From positions 2,779,501-2,843,500 of the forward strand of contig CAUEEP010000737.1 of assembly GCA_958450365.1 (NCBI GenBank): a stretch of 64,000 nucleotides of DNA. The letters are read 5' to 3'. Shown one piece after another: positions 1 through 30,621 of this stretch; the stretch's first letter is position 1; the number at the start of each line of letters is the position of its first letter. The notes under the pieces are model-generated. The model had not been told where the DNA came from. It made no database searches and saw only the letters and a program-made list of their open reading frames with translations. The DNA is from Mesorhabditis belari (lineage: Eukaryota; Nematoda; Chromadorea; Rhabditida; Rhabditidae). The position numbers were made by a program, and so were the translations under genes.

Positions 1-608
1 TTTTTGGAAGGAATTTATCCTTTTCACAGAAAAATTCGCCACAAAAAGTCTCATTACAATCCACCGAAAGAGCCTTTCACCAAAATTGGCTTTTCTTTCC
101 GTTTTTTTTCCGTTTTTTGTTTCTCTCTCGAAAATAAGCCCTTTTCTTGTCGGGGAATTCAATTGACGGCCCTTCTAATGGTCAAATATTGAGGAAAAGA
201 GTTGGGAAATACTTGAATGTCGAGATTTGATTGCCTTTCACACAAACTAGGAGATCATTGGGCAATTGTGTACACATTTTTTTGAAAGAATCCAAATTTT
301 ACAACTGAAAGACTGAGATTTTCATGTAGACGCCACAAAAAGTCTCATTACAATCCATCGAAAGAGCCTTTCACCAAAATTGAGCCTTGTTCACTTAACG
401 TTAAATCTATTTTGAGTCATAAGAGTTCTCTATCATATTCTAAAAAAGCTAAAATTCGTTTTTAAATCAAAGCGCTTTGAAAGCAATAAGGCTAGGGGAG
501 ACTCTCAAAGCTTAGAAATGCGTCAAATTGATACCAAACTTGTCCAAAGCCGACAGTTGAATAAGCCGGTCCTTTTATGGGTTGAGGTTGCAATGCAAAA
601 ATTAGACA

Positions 609-669
609 GCATCGGGATTCGAACCTGTAACCTCAAACTTACCAAGCTATGGCTCTACCAATAAGCTAC
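609..669 (-). repeat. tRNA-like repeat
   Basis: On the minus strand there is a box A-like TAGCTTATTGGTAGAGCC and a box B GGTTCGAATCC, separated by about 30 nt with GGTAAG where an anticodon loop would be. There is no matching acceptor stem, so this is a tRNA-derived repeat or pseudogene and not a tRNA gene. A 19-bp tandem repeat (CAGAGTAGAGCCTTATCCC) follows at 702-771. Confidence 0.55.
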
Positions 670-701
670 AGCAACCAATAAGCTACAGCGACATTGCCTC
701 C

Positions 702-771
702 AGAGTAGAGCCTTATCCCAGAGTAGAGCCTTATCCCAGAGTAGAGCCTTATCCCAGAGTTGGGCCTTATC
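702..771. repeat. 19-bp tandem repeat, about 3.5 copies
   Basis: The unit CAGAGTAGAGCCTTATCCC is repeated in tandem, with the last unit diverged to GTTGGGCC. Confidence 0.85.
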
Positions 772-1866
772 CCTTACTCGATTTCAAGCTAGGTCTGGAT
801 CAAAGGTTACACGAATTTACAAAAATATGATTTGAATTAGCTGACCCGGCTTAACTCTGAAGAACATTTGGTAAAGTACAAATGCTCGAGTGCTTGAATA
901 CATTCGAGAATTAGTGCGTTCTTGTGCTCGAGAGTTGGCACGTTGAAGGCATTTAGAAAGTTTCAGAGTTATTACTGCCACTAGCCGTGAACTTTCTAAC
1001 TCTCGAAGAGTAACTTTCAAAAGTGTAAACATTCGCTCGAGTACTTGAACGAGTGCTCGAACATGAACACTTGTAAAGAACAAAGCCGCTGAAAGCTGTG
1101 CTCTTTACAGCTTAACTTTGATCTGCTTTGAAATTGGTTTTTCCATAAAAGCTGCTGTCCATTTGAGCATTCCTATATTGTGAAGAATACCTTTGGTCCC
1201 AAAAAAGATCCCTTTCTTGGTTGATCATTTCCCCCGGGCATCAAGCTGTCTCTCTTCGTCGACGCCGGCAATTCTATTGATGGTCGATTCGACATCGTTT
1301 AAACAGAACTTTCAGAATAGTTTTTGCAATCTGAAAAATACAATAATACAATAATACAATAATAATCTTTGATTTTAAAAGAAAACAAAAAAAAAAGTAT
1401 AGAAATTTGAAAAAAAAGCTTTGAACAAGCTGCGACCTTTCTTTTTTTCTTTTCAAAATACAAATCTCAGCTCTAATTTCCTCATTTTTATCGTTATTTG
1501 AGAAAAAAAAAATGAAAAAATAAGCCAATTATGGTAAGTTTAAAAAAATATTTCCGTTTTTCTTTTATCAATTTTGCCAAAAAGTTGTTGATTAAGAGAT
1601 TTTTTAAGAGATTAGCTTAAGAGCTTTAGTTTGAGTTGAAATCTTGAGTTGAAAGCTAGAGTTGAAATCTAGAGTTGAAATCTAGAGTTAAATCGTGTTT
1701 GTTATTGTTTTAGAAAGTGCCAAAAGGCAAAAAAACCCGTCCAGATCTTTCCTTATCAAACCTTAGCTTTGCCTGGAAAGAACTTACTCTTGAAAGAAGC
1801 CAATACAGTTATCACTGTAGTTATCACTGATTCAGGCTTTTCTTATTGTCAACCCTGAAGAGATTC

Positions 1867-2085
1867 TAGAATAATTCCAAATAATTCTAAATAATTCTAG
1901 AATAATTCTAGAATAATTCTAGAATAATTCTAGAATAATTCTAAACAATTCTAAACAATTCTAAAGAATTCTAGAATAATTCTAGAATAATTCCAAATAA
2001 TTCTAAATAATTCTAGAATAATTCTAGAATAATTCTAAACAATTCTAAATAATTCTAAATAATTCTAGAATAATTCTAAATTCCT
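1867..2085. repeat. 11-bp minisatellite (TTCTAGAATAA)
   Basis: About 20 units alternate between TTCTAGAATAA, TTCTAAATAA and TTCTAAACAA. The TTCTAGAA core is itself palindromic and resembles heat-shock-element spacing, but this is most simply a satellite. Confidence 0.85.
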
Positions 2086-2430
2086 TCTAATTATTTTCAA
2101 TTTCCCCTCGCTCTGTCCTTTTCTTTTCCATGTACTTTGTGCTCAAATGTAAATAGACCCTTACTAGAGCACTGAATTTATTGGATATTGGAAGGAAAAT
2201 GAAAAAAAAGCTTTTTTAATTAGTCGAAAAATGATGCAAAAAATTTTCCTTAATAATTTGTAGTAGTGAGCCGAGTTTGTCACCTATAAAAAAGTCTCAA
2301 AAAAGAGAAATAAACTCAATTTTATGTACAAAATCGAGGAAATCTTTTTGGATTTTCTAGAAGAAAATTGATTGTTTTTTTGAAAATTTTATTAACCTTT
2401 TGATGATTTATGAGCTGAAAATAGGGATTC

Positions 2431-2648
2431 CGGGAAAGTAATAGGGAAAGTAATGGGGAAGTAATAGGGGAAGTAATAGGGAAAGTAATAGGGAAAGTAA
2501 TAGGGAGAGTAATAGGGAAAGTAATAGGGAGAGTAATAGGGAAAGTAATAGGGGAAGTAATAGGGAAAGTAATAGGGAGAGTAATAGGGAAAGTAATCGC
2601 GAAAGTAATAGGGAAACTAATCCGGCAAGTAATCGGGAAAGTAATTTC
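2431..2648. repeat. 12-bp minisatellite (GTAATAGGGAAA)
   Basis: About 18 units of GTAATAGGGAAA with variants GGGGAA and GGGAGA. The minus strand is open in several frames, giving PIT/LLS repeats that are an artefact of the period. Confidence 0.9.
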
Positions 2649-2683
2649 CAATTACGATTTCCCCTCATCAAAAACCCAAGCCC

Positions 2684-2860
2684 CTTATGCCAGGCGGGTT
2701 AGCTAGATCGCGAGCGATTACGCGACCGCACAAAGAACACCTCGCCAGTCATTGACTTTTTTATTTGTTCATCGGAAGATATTTAGCTTTAAATTTGTAA
2801 CTAGGGTTTTCGAGATCGGCGAATCGATTGGAGACATTCATTTTATGAAGTCTACTGATT
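2684..2860. repeat. Dispersed repeat, family with CCGCACAAAGAACACCTCG
   Basis: It shares long stretches with 58940-59125 (GAAGATATTTAGCT, CGATTGGAG..ATTCATTTTAT). A reversed copy lies at about 23839-24010 in a klp-12 intron, and a fragment at 52690-52730. No coding potential is seen. Confidence 0.75.
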
Positions 2861-3805
2861 AGAATTAGGATTTAATTGATCTAAACTCCTAATACCCTCA
2901 ATTCTAAACAAAAAATCAAAGTAGAGTTTGAATAGATAACAAAAAGAAAAGAAAGGAGAAACGATTCATCTTCTGAAGGAGAATTGAAAAAAGAATAGCT
3001 ATGGAAGAGACAGAAAGTCTAATTGTGTTAGGACCACCCGTTGGCCTCTCATTGATGGAGTCTTCCCTGCCTCACCCCTCACCCAATCCATTCCTCTTCC
3101 AGATCTTTTCCCAAAAGAAAAAGGAAAAAGATAAACGACCACTAGACATTATTGAGATTGAAAAGAATGTGGGAATCAATGAGATGGATCCAATTCTTTG
3201 CATTCAAGTTATTTATTGAAACAAAGATTATTGGAAAATAGAGAATCGTAGCTAGATCAACTAGGCTAAGGTAGGCTAAGGCTGAGGCTAAGGCAAGTAG
3301 GCTAAGGATTGTTATTTTTGCAGAAGAAAGTACTGGCCGACTAAGTATAATGTATTATATAATATTATAGATATATGTAAGTATGGATTGGAATCGCTAG
3401 GTCATGCTTAGGGCTTGGCCTTGATCTGAAAATTTGCTCTTAGAACCAGCTAGAGGCCAGACTTGACTCTGGCTTGGCTTAGCAAACATTAAAAGCAGTT
3501 AAACTTGATACTTAAAAGTTCAAGAGATTAAGAATCTTTGGGTAGATCAGAGCAGATAACTGATCTTTTAAGTTCGAGATTGATTTGATTAGATTAGAAG
3601 AAAAAAGGTGGTGAGAAATTTTAATGGCTCGATTCTCCTTTAAGCTTTTTGTTTTTCTACTGATTAAGAATCATTGTCTAGATCAGAGCATTTAGATTTA
3701 GATCATTGTCTAGATCAGAGCTAATGAAGCAGCTCTTAGGCCTAAAGGGAAACAAAAGGAAGCCGACGGGATTGATCCCAACTCAGGACTAAGATCTCTC
3801 GACTA

Positions 3806-3912
3806 AGATTAGCCATCCAGCTATAGCTGTTAGCCATCCAGCCATGGCTGTTAGCCATCCAGTTATAGCTGTTAGCCATCCAGCTATAGCTGTTAGCCAT
3901 CCAGCTATGGCA
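3806..3912. repeat. 21-bp minisatellite (GTTAGCCATCCAGCTATAG)
   Basis: Five units, with variants CCATGG and GTTATAG. Confidence 0.85.
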
Positions 3913-4654
3913 GTCAATTGGCATAGTTCAAAAGTTCAAAAGATCAAGAAATTGAACGAAATTGGTACAGAGAAAGGAATGAAAAGATGGATGGAGAGGG
4001 AAAGTTGAAAAAGTATTGGTAGACGGGCCATATTTTGAGTCTTCCTCTTTTTCCTACAAAGTCATAAGAATTTCCAATGAATTCCCAAGGGGAAACTGCC
4101 TGAAAGAAAAGAACACAAAAAAGACAAGTTTTTGAGGGGAAAATGGAGGGGAAAGAGTTAAGAAAAATCACTCTAGGCCTTGGATTTGAATTTATCTTGT
4201 ATCTTGTGCTCAATAATTGTAAAGGCATCTTTTCTAGCGCATTGGATTCCCCCATTTTCTTTGTTTGTGCAAGAGAAGTGAGGAATTCATTGGGTTAGAA
4301 AGGTTTTTACATTATTGAGCATAAATTTTATTATTGTGTAGTGAAAAAAAACGATAAAATTCCCACTCTAAACAGAATAATACTCTATAAAAACTAGTTT
4401 TCAACTTCAAATCTTTTAATTGTTTATTTGGAAAAGGAAAGGCCAAAGAAATTGTTTACTAGAGAGAAAAGAAATGATTTCAAAATCGAAATTGAAATTT
4501 TTCATTTCAAAGGAAACAAATACAACAGTAAGGAACCGAATTCCTGTAGGGAAAAGGAATTCGCTTCCTTACTGTTGTATTTGTTGTACTAAATAATGTA
4601 CCCAGAACTTCTTGGAGTCAAAAAAACTCAAATAGGAGCCAAATTTGTAGAGAA

Positions 4655-5045
4655 AAGGAACCGTATTGGAATCGTATTGGAACCGTAAAAGGAACCGTAT
4701 TGGAACCGTAAAAGGAACTGTAAAAGGAACGGTATTGGAACCGTAAAAGGAACCGTATTGGAACCGTAAAAGGAACCGTATTGGAACCGTATTGGAACCG
4801 TAATAGAACCGTATTGGAACCGTAATAGAACCGTAAAAGGAACCGTATTGGAACCGTAATAGAACCGTATTGGAACCGTAATAGAACCGTAAAAGGAACC
4901 GTATTGGAACCGTAATAGAACCGTAAAAGGAACCGTATTGGAACCGTAATGGAACCGTATTGGAACCGTAATAGAACCGTATTGGAACCGTAATGGAACC
5001 GTATTGGAACCGTAATAGAACCGTATTGGAACCGTATTGGAACGG
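4655..5045. repeat. 11-bp based satellite (AACCGTATTGG / AACCGTAATAG)
   Basis: About 390 bp of AACCGTATTGG, AACCGTAATAG and AACCGTAAAAGG units in a loosely higher-order order. The minus strand is open in all three frames because the unit lacks stops. These frames are rejected as genes. Confidence 0.9.
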
Positions 5046-5661
5046 TATGCAAATTTGTAGAGAAAAGAAACCAAATTGTAGAGAAAAGGAACCAAATTTA
5101 TAGAGAAAAGGAACCAAATTTGTAGAGACTTCTTTGACAAAGAAAAGACATTTAATCTTTCCCCGAACCACCTCAAGATCCCACTTGAGTTCTAAATTGC
5201 AAACGATATTGCTATTCTTTTGTTTTCATTTAAATCTATCTCTAAATCATTTTAAAATCTATGATACTTATATCTTTTTTTGATCGAAAAATCAAAATTG
5301 AAAAGCTTAGGTTAAAAGAAATGAAGAGTTAAAAGAAGCTAAAAGAAATCAAGAGAATTTTTGTCTAATTTCGATATAAACTTTCGATTTTAATGCTCAT
5401 AAGTCTTTAAAAATAAAGGCTTTTTTTAAAAAAACATCGAATCTATAAATAAACTAAAATATCGAGATATCTAAATATCCAGGAAATCGACTACCCTGCC
5501 CTCCTTCAAATTCGATAAACTGGGAAGAAGGGAGAACTCTAAGAGACTGAGAAGACTGAGAAGTCGCTGAATTTGAACGCCAAAGTTCCTCAAGGAAAGG
5601 AGCTGGCTTTAGGATAAAGATAGAGGAACCGGCTGTTTTTCCTAGATATTTAGCATCCTTG

Positions 5662-5775
5662 GGTCTAAGGAGCTAAGGTCTAAGGAGCTAAGGTCTAAGG
5701 AGCTAAGGTCTAAGGAGCTAAGGTCTAAGGAGCTAAGGTCTAAGGAGCTAAGGTCTAAGGAGCTAAGGTCTAGGG
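5662..5775. repeat. 15-bp minisatellite (TCTAAGGAGCTAAGG)
   Basis: Eight near-perfect units, then decay into GGCTAAGG. Confidence 0.9.
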
Positions 5776-5898
5776 CTAAGGCTAAGGGGCTAAGCTAAGG
5801 GCTAAGGCTAGGGGGCTACCCTTCAGCCCCTTTCACCCTCAACCCAGACAAGAACCAAAATAAAGATATATAAAGAATTCAGAAAATTTTTTAGCTAA

Positions 5899-6294
5899 TA
5901 CCGTAAAAGCTCTAATATCAGCGTCGCGTAGTCTAGTTGTTCAAAAGGGCCGCTCATTTTCGACACCAGTTATTTCTGCGGCTTAGGTATCAATTAAAGA
6001 GAGAGGGGGGCGATTTTGGGTACAGATTCTTAGCATTAGCCAGCACTTAGAACAAAATGATTGAAAAATGGCAAAAGAGAGCCGATTTTTCATCGTTTTT
6101 CAATCATTTTTTTGGTTAAAAAATGGTTAATCAAAGCTCTGGTTAATGCTAAAAATTTGTTTTATATCTCAAAAAATCGCCCATTCTCTCTACTTTAATT
6201 TGTTACATAAGCGCGCTGAAACAAATGTACTGGTGTCGAAATATGAGCGGTTTTTTGAATGTAAACTTAGACTACGCGACGCTCCATGGTAGAG
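5899..6294. mobile_element. Palindromic MITE, family with GGAGCGTCGCGTAGTCT
   Basis: Its inverted ends carry TACCGTAAAAGCTC and GCGTCGCGTAGTCT, with inner arms TGGTGTCGAAATATGAGCGG / CCGCTCATTTTCGACACC and a central AATCATTTTT palindrome. Related copies are at 25657-26152, 52784-52945 and 53961-54292. Target site is probably TA. Non-coding. Confidence 0.8.
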
Positions 6295-6328
6295 GTCTGA
6301 TTTCTGGATCAGGTCAAAAGGCAATCTA

Positions 6329-6849
6329 ATAGGTTGATGCATAAGTGTTTTTGTTCCTTTTCGTCTGCCGTTTCAAGCCAACAAATGCACGAATTAAACT
6401 ACGGTTGATTTCATTAGAAAAAGCAATTATTTTTCTGCAAAATAACATTAAAACGGGTTTAAAAATATTTAATGCCTGGATTTTCTTGAGAGTATGAAGT
6501 CGGGTAGTCAAAAAGGGCTAACTCGATGATGCGGTTTAGACACCTTAGCTAAAGAAAGCCTATCTTCGTGTCAATAGATAAAAGATAGAGAAAAAAAACG
6601 TTTGATATTTCGCCAAAATTTCAGAGAAATTCCTTCAGCCAATTTTTCCGTAGAGTTTTTTATAGATTTTTACGAAAAAGGCGTTTTTCACTCTCGAATT
6701 TGCTTCAAAGTGAACCGAAATTCATTTAAAAAGATGCAAATTGAACAAAAAAACACTTTTTTTATAGAGCAAACTATAGATTAATTCGTGAATTTGTTAC
6801 TTTTTAACAGAAGTACGAAAAAAACGAAAAGACTTTTGCATCAACCTAA
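6329..6849. mobile_element. Mariner-type MITE, 521 bp, copy 1
   Basis: Terminal inverted repeats TTAGGTTGATGCATAAGT / ACTTTTGCATCAACCTAA flank by TA, as in mariner elements. The second base of the left end is mutated. It is nearly identical to 13226-13746 and diverged from 21486-22016. Two short open frames (about 60 codons) recur in each copy, but no transposase motif (D,D34D) is seen. Confidence 0.9.
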
Positions 6850-7623
6850 TAGCTTAGCCTAGGCCAGTCCTTGGAAATTGTAAGCTACGGTCAAGAATCT
6901 ACTTGAAAACAGATGTAAGCTATAAGTTTAGAGGAAAAACAACATGTCTCCAATTCAAGAAGAAGAATTCTAGAAGAAAAAGAAAGGAAAAGGCATTTCA
7001 TCGTCCAAGCCCATTCCCCAAAAAGAGTGCTTGAATCTCCCTTCCGAATAGATCCCCTTCTCTCTTCTTCCTTCTCCCTTCTTCCTTCTCCCTTCTCTCT
7101 TCTCCCTTCTCTCTCTTCTAAAAGTCTCTTATTCCTTGCGATTCTAAAGCCAATATGAGGCCAAACCCCACTTTTAACGATTCTCTTTTCTGGTGGTCAA
7201 AGAGTGCTTTTTAGAGAGGAAAAGATCCAAAACTCTTGGAATGGAAGGCTTCCCGGATACTAATGCAACTCTTTCCCTCAATACTCTCAAAGTCCAGTCA
7301 ATGACAGAATTCAATTTTAAGGAAAACAAAAGGGTTTTTTATTAGAAAGATTGTAAAACTTTATGTGCTAGAGTAGAATTTCAACATCAACGTTTAAAGC
7401 GACTTGAGTTTCCCAAAGAGTACGCGTTTTGGCAGCACAAAATACATAGAAATCTATAGAGAATTGATAGGTTTTATTAAATTGAATTAAATTGAACATT
7501 ACATTGTCTCATTACAATGTAAAATTGTACAGAAAATGTACAGAAAATGCTATTCTCAGCTACTTACAGTACCACTAAATGCTAATGCTAATGCTACTTT
7601 CAAAAAGACATTTACGAATTTAG

Positions 7624-27543
<19,920 letters not shown>

Positions 27544-27960
27544 TCAAAATCAAATGCTAATTTATTGCTTTTTTGTGATTTGCATTTTATATTGAAACTT
27601 TAACTCTTCAAAATCTAGTTGAAACCAACAGAAAATCTCTCATTTTTTTTGTTTCACTGAATTCCCGCGTGACTGTGATGAAAAGAAAAAGGCTAAAGAT
27701 TTAGCCAACATTACCGTAGTTTTAATCTATTCTTTTCTAAAATGTGCACCAAATAACTACAATAAAAATGTGGCCTTTTCTTGAAATTTTTCGAGAAATT
27801 GAAATGTTTGAGCTTTGAAATGTTTTTACGAGAAAAATGCTCCTTTTAAATGTTGTGGTTTCGATTTCAGATAGAATTCGAATAAACAATTTGAATGGAA
27901 ACAAATTTCCATATAAATACGTGTACAATTTGATCATTTTGATCATCAAAAACAGATCAT

Positions 27961-28122
27961 CTGACGGACTGGAGAAGATCTAGACGGACTGAGAAGATCT
28001 AGACGGACTGGAGAAGATCTAGACGGACTGGAGAAGATCTAGACGGACTGGAGAAGATCTAGACGGACTGGAGAAGATCTAGACGGACTGGAGAAGATCT
28101 AGACGGACTGGAGAAGATCTAG
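27961..28122. repeat. 20-bp minisatellite (AGACGGACTGGAGAAGATCT)
   Basis: Eight nearly identical units; the second lacks one G. Confidence 0.93.
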
Positions 28123-28300
28123 AGTTTAGAGGAATGAAATTCGGTTTAGCTCTTGTCTTTGGTTTTGTTCTAGGAATTTTTGAATGAGTCCCGCTTAAGT
28201 GCATAGCTTTTTCTAGAGAGAAGATTTATGTTTAGAGGAATGAAATTCGAGTTCAATAGATTCGATAAAGAATTTGGCGATATTTTTACTGTAAATTCTA

Positions 28301-28831
28301 TTGGGTTGGTGAATTGAAAACTGCCGGCTATTGTCATATGTGACAGTTTGAGCACTTTCTTCAAAAGAAACCCATTTTGGTGTCAATGGAAAAGTTGTAG
28401 AGAATCAAAAATCAAGCTTATATCCAAATTTTTGAGAACGATTCAAAAATTGGTTTTCAAGAAATGCAAAATTTACGAATTTTCACAAAACTTGCATGTT
28501 AAGCGAAACTACTAAGTGTATCTTTTTGGAAATTTGGCTATAAGCCTCATTTTTGATTCTCTACAACTTTTCTATTGACACCAAAATGGGTTTCTTTTGA
28601 AGAAAGTGCTCAAACTGGGCTGACAGCTGGTATCTTCAGTCCTCCATTTTTGAGTCTCACACACAAACCAAAATCCTACTACGAAAGAGGAATCCGCTAA
28701 TTGCCTGTAAAATGGGCAGAAGTCATCAATAATAATGGAAATTATTTGGAATGAATTTATGGTTTTATGTTGAATAAATTGTTGAATATGTTTTAGTTCA
28801 AAGTCCCGGAGTTTTCAATTCACTAACCCAA
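28301..28831. mobile_element. Mariner-type MITE with TTGGGTTGGTGAATTGAAAA ends, 531 bp
   Basis: TA-flanked TIRs TTGGGTTGGTGAATTGAAAA / TTTTCAATTCACTAACCCAA. Inside, 28345-28615 is an additional inverted repeat (TTCAAAAGAAACCCATTTTG ... CAAAATGGGTTTCTTTTGAA) with arms of about 100 bp. No transposase frame. Confidence 0.92.
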
Positions 28832-28885
28832 TACATCTTCTTTAACCATTTCATTCCTTTAACAAAAGCTAAATTGAAAGAAAAA

Positions 28886-29057
28886 TCAGACTTCAGACTT
28901 CAGACTTCAGTCTGAAGATTTCTGACTTCAGTCTTCAGACTTCAGACTTCAGTCTGAAGATTTCTGACTTCAGTCTTCAGACTTCTGACTTCAGTCTGAA
29001 GATTTCTGACTTCAGACTTCAGACTTCAGTCTGAAGATTTCTGACTTCGGACTTCAG
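28886..29057. repeat. Array of ACTTCAGTCTGAAG palindromes
   Basis: Repeated ACTTCAGACTTCAGTCTGAAG-type units, each self-complementary, separated by ATTTCTG. Confidence 0.85.
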
Positions 29058-29568
29058 AGTTTTCTCTCTCGATTCTCCTTTAGATTTTTTTGTTTCAATA
29101 TCATTCGAATTTCGAAAGTCTCTCATCAAACTATCAGAAAATCTATGTCAACAATGATTGTGAATGCTTTTTTTTCCTTAGAACTCTTCAAAGAGAATTC
29201 TTTAAATGAAAGAGGAAAGGAAAATAGTAAAGAAAGCGAGAGTTTCAGAGAAAGAAAGAAAAGGGCAACGAATCGATCGATGTGAAGAGAAGAGGGGGAA
29301 ACTCTCCTTTTTATGCCTCTTACAACCGTCACAACAAGGAGAACTGGGATGGAGTTCTTTGGGACCCGCAGATTCCCCACGTGCTCTACCCATTCTCCCA
29401 TCCCAACTTATCCATTTTCTTATAAAAAACACCTGATTTTTTTTCTTTCTTTCTTCAACTCTTTCAGTTTCGTTACCATGACAAAAGTGTTGATTTCATT
29501 TTTAAAAAAAGAAAATTTCGATTTACGCTTACTTTTTGCTACTTTTTGCTACAAAGCTTGGAGCTTGG

Positions 29569-29940
29569 AGCACGTGTGGCTGACTGGTTAAGTGTCTTTT
29601 ATCTTAATCGGAAGGTCGAGGGTTCGAACCCCACATGCGACATGGTCACCCCCTTCGGATTTCCTTTCCCTTCGGGTTGAGAGGTTTTCTGGAGGGCAGT
29701 CTGGTGGTTGTGGCCCCAGTTCTTTAAAGTGACAAGCCACTCCTTCATCGTCATCTTCCCTTCACCACCAAAAAAGCTATTTAGTTCCCCATTGAGCTTA
29801 GGGTTAGGGAGCCGTCTGTCATGACGTGGGTTAAGTTAAGATATAGCCTAGTATTGTGTGTGTCGTTGTATTGTGATTGATATATTTCGTGTATGCGATA
29901 AATTCACCACTGGTAGCCCCAGTCGGTATTTTTTTTTAAA
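29569..29940 (+). mobile_element. tRNA-derived SINE, full-length copy
   Basis: The head has box A TGGCTGACTGG and box B GGTTCGAACCC (29571-29641), followed by a 290-bp unrelated body and a T-rich 3' end (AGTCGGTATTTTTTTTT). Two minus-strand copies are at 53536-53902 (full) and 61997-62190 (3' part only). No target duplication is clear on this copy. Confidence 0.88.
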
Positions 29941-30621
29941 GCTTGCTTTTTGGTTTCACCAAGTCTAATTTATTTCAGATTATTAAGATTCTAAAAAAAT
30001 ATTTTAAAATAACCATATTCAGAAATATTCTAAAAAGCCAGAGTCCTAATTATGCGTTTTCTATTGAAATTTTGACTCTAAGCTGTACCATTCTGAATCA
30101 TTTCAACGGGAATATTAAAGTTAAAGCTGGCTGCTTTGGAGTTGACTTTTGAAACAGTGCTGGCCCTCTCGAGCAAGTTCACTCTTGCCTTTACCCTTTT
30201 TATCTCCCAGCTCTTAGAACCCGAACAGAGACATAGGAGAACTGAGATTCAGCATCCAGCTCAAGCTTGCTCAGATCAGGGACAGAATCCAGAATAGTTT
30301 TTGAGGCCAAAGCCAGTCTTCGGTACTTGCCCGAAAGAAAGATAGCCTGGCTAGCCCGATCGAAAATCCCTGATCTTATCCTGAGCCTTTTCTTCATCTC
30401 CTACAACTCTGCTTTGCAAAATTTTCACCTAATTCTTTGGTTACCATGGAAAAAAGCTTTGTTTTTCTTTTTTAATTAAAAAAATCTCGATTTTTCTTTT
30501 TGGTGAATTCGCTCAGGGAAAATGGATCTCATCCTTTGACATTTTCAAATTTCAAATTCCTCAAAAGTTCTTGAATTGTTTTTAAAATTTAAATTCAATA
30601 TGTTCAATTCAAAATTGCAGA

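Larger units (their letters stand above)
1..7623. other. Region upstream of the first klp-12 exon; no supported gene
   Basis: This may be intron of klp-12 or intergenic DNA. It holds the satellites, tRNA-like repeat, MITE and mariner-like element listed separately. Open frames such as 3001-3219 lack splice context and resemble nothing I know. The motor-domain exons were looked for and not found. Confidence 0.6.
27544..30621. other. Intergenic region between klp-12 and the BTBD gene
   Basis: Contains the 20-bp satellite, a 531-bp MITE, the TCTGAAG array and a SINE, all listed separately. 29100-29440 is less repetitive and could hold promoter sequence, but no motif is clear. 29945-30615 shows nothing recognisable. 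Confidence 0.6.

Noticed and set aside
1867..2085. Cluster of heat-shock elements (TTCTAGAA)
   Set aside because: The motif is simply the satellite unit and no heat-shock gene is near.
3001..3219. A 72-codon frame with a plausible start
   Set aside because: No family similarity, no splice sites that would join it to klp-12, and AT-rich surroundings.
4655..5045. CRISPR array, also considered at 34622-34966 and 50160-50381
   Set aside because: Units are contiguous tandem repeats without unique spacers, in a eukaryotic genome.
4569..5176. Three overlapping minus-strand frames of up to 200 codons
   Set aside because: They exist because the 11-bp satellite has no stop in any frame; there is no splice or start context.
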